From CAZMRF01 sp964568735 (GTDB lineage: Bacteria > Acidobacteriota > Polarisedimenticolia > JACPZX01), in the NCBI GenBank assembly GCA_964568735.1, contig CAZMRF010000060.1, positions 1 through 31,392 of the forward strand: DNA of 31,392 nucleotides, read 5' to 3'. The notes below the pieces were generated by a model. The model searched no databases. It was given only the letters and a program-made list of their open reading frames with translations, and had not been told where the DNA came from. The position numbers were made by a program, and so were the translations under genes. This document shows, piece by piece, positions 30,732 to 31,392 of this stretch (the first letter of the stretch is position 1; each line of letters begins with the position of its first letter).

Positions 30732-31086
30732 GGGGGCGAAACGGTTTCGACGGGATCGTTGAAGCCGGGGTTGCATGCCGAGGTCCAGTCCACCTCGTAA
30801 ATCAGGCTGGAAACCACTAGCTGACAACAGCCAGTACGCACTCGCTGCTTAAATAACAGCGACGTCCTGGAGCGGGCCTCGCCGGCGACACGCTCCGAGG
30901 ACGCCGACAAGCCGGCTGGCCCTCCCCGACGCCTCCTGGGGGAGGGCGAGAGCACTGGAGGCTGGCCGAACGCTCACACCTGCTCTGTCCGGGGGCGCGC
31001 GGCGAGATGCACGGACGGAGACAAGCATGTAGACGCCTCGCGTGGATCGGTTTCGGACGCGGGTTCGACTCCCGCCGCCTCCACCA
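30732..31086 (+). ncRNA. ssrA: Transfer-messenger RNA (tmRNA)
   Basis: The gene starts GGGGGCGAAACGGTTTCGAC and ends with an encoded CCA (CGCCTCCACCA, 31076-31086). The seven 5' bases GGGGGCG pair with 31076-31082 (one G-T wobble) to form the tRNA-like acceptor stem. The T-arm GGGTTCGACTCCC is at 31060-31072. The reading frame GCT GAC AAC AGC CAG TAC GCA CTC GCT GCT TAA (30820-30852) gives the tag ADNSQYALAA, ending ALAA like a typical proteolysis tag. tmRNA rescues ribosomes stalled on broken mRNA together with SmpB. Single-piece type; length 355. Confidence 0.98.
30820..30852 (+). CDS. tmRNA proteolysis tag
   Basis: Tag frame within the tmRNA, resume codon GCT at 30820, tag ADNSQYALAA, stop TAA at 30850-30852. 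The ALAA end is the ClpXP/SspB-type degradation signal; Asn/Gln/Tyr in the middle are common. Confidence 0.9.
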   Translation, partial: ADNSQYALAA

Positions 31087-31232
31087 CAGCCGCTCACCAT
31101 GAATCTGCCTGAGGCGTTCTAGCCCCCGGAAGTTCCAGCCGGGAGTCCCAGGACTCCAGGGATCCCTTCAGCTATGCAGCTGGTGCATAATGTTGCTGGA
31201 GCACGTTCCCTGCCGCTCCGTGGGTGGAGCCG
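31087..31232. other. Short gap after tmRNA with three palindromes
   Basis: No gene is seen. The stretch contains GGAGTCC-CA-GGACTCC (31142-31157), AGGGATCCCT (31158-31167) and TATGCA-GCTGG-TGCATA (31173-31189), all perfect inverted repeats. The last could be an operator for the ATPase gene that follows; the others may be integration or terminator remnants. The region directly follows the tmRNA 3' end, a known integration site. Confidence 0.5.
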
Positions 31233-31392
31233 ATGCACTTGCCGTTCTTGAACCGTGATGAAGAGCGACGGCGACTCCGTGCCCTGCTCTCCGGTCGTCG
31301 CAGTGGGCTCGCGATCCTCTACGGCCGGCGACGTTGTGGCAAGTCGCGCCTCGTTCAGGAAGTCCTTCCGGCGGGACGAAGCGTGTATCACG
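31233..31392 (+). CDS. AAA-type ATPase of the archaeal-ATPase/DUF234 kind, N-terminal part only
   Basis: Cut by the window end; 53 codons are visible. It reads MHLPFLNRDEERRRLRALL and then the P-loop GRRRCGKSRLVQEV, the start typical of the archaeal-type ATPase (PF01637-like) proteins, which start FxNRxxEL followed by a GRRRVGKT loop. These proteins are often found in islands and toxin-like or solitary contexts. ATG 31233 is chosen because it starts at the conserved FLNRDEE; ribosome binding site GGGTGGAG lies upstream. The remainder is outside this window. Confidence 0.75.
   Translation, partial: MHLPFLNRDEERRRLRALLSGRRSGLAILYGRRRCGKSRLVQEVLPAGRSVYH

Noticed and set aside
30849..31100. 83-codon minus-strand frame
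   Set aside because: Lies antisense within the structured tmRNA.

Overview
The window is 31.4 kb of GC-rich bacterial DNA. GC content was only spot-checked by eye: 21001-21060 is 80% GC, while 25441-25560, inside a foreign-looking island, is 55%. The mix of genes (secreted M13 peptidase, FHA-GAF-SpoIIE phosphatase, secreted repeat proteins, PqqD/HprK-type peptide-modification genes, standard tmRNA) suggests an Acidobacteriota-like or related environmental lineage. This placement is an inference; no rRNA or marker gene fixes it.

Left part (1-10.7 kb): a small membrane protein, a secreted M13 metallopeptidase, a relic of a STAS-domain gene lying antisense to the start of an FHA-GAF-PP2C signalling phosphatase, a YjbQ-family enzyme with a promoter/operator-like palindrome, a secreted protein built of seven exact 165-bp repeats (probably a seven-bladed propeller), a large secreted M19-like amidohydrolase and a secreted alpha/beta hydrolase.

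Centre (10.8-22.6 kb): the most interesting region, a probable RiPP (ribosomally made, modified peptide) locus. One tightly coupled minus-strand operon, with ATGA/GTGA overlaps, encodes a PqqD-like leader-binding protein, a 49-residue precursor peptide with a YEPP leader motif and an aromatic tail (GYTWWIY), an HprK-like kinase, a ferritin-like protein, a double-length ferritin-like (putative di-iron) protein, a His-bearing multi-pass membrane protein and an S24/S26-type peptidase. A PadeN-like nucleotidyltransferase is divergent from it. An asparagine synthetase plus formyltransferase pair and an HTTM-type membrane protein pair follow. The set shares B1-, K-, N- and C-like parts with lasso peptide clusters but has no B2 transglutaminase-like protease in view, and it adds three ferritin-like domains. 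This fits an undescribed or little-described RiPP class.

Right part (22.6-31.4 kb): a radical SAM protein of the PA0069/Rv2578c type, then a 1.8-kb island holding an N6-adenine DNA methyltransferase and a truncated, restriction-enzyme-like partner. The island is bounded by a 63-bp imperfect direct repeat that is the 3' end of the neighbouring Nramp-like gene; the displaced copy keeps its own stop codon and downstream hairpin. Next come the Nramp-like transporter, a divergent TtcA tRNA thiolase, a second secreted seven-repeat protein with an Ig-like domain, the complete tmRNA gene (tag ADNSQYALAA) and the start of an AAA-type ATPase just downstream of the tmRNA 3' end.
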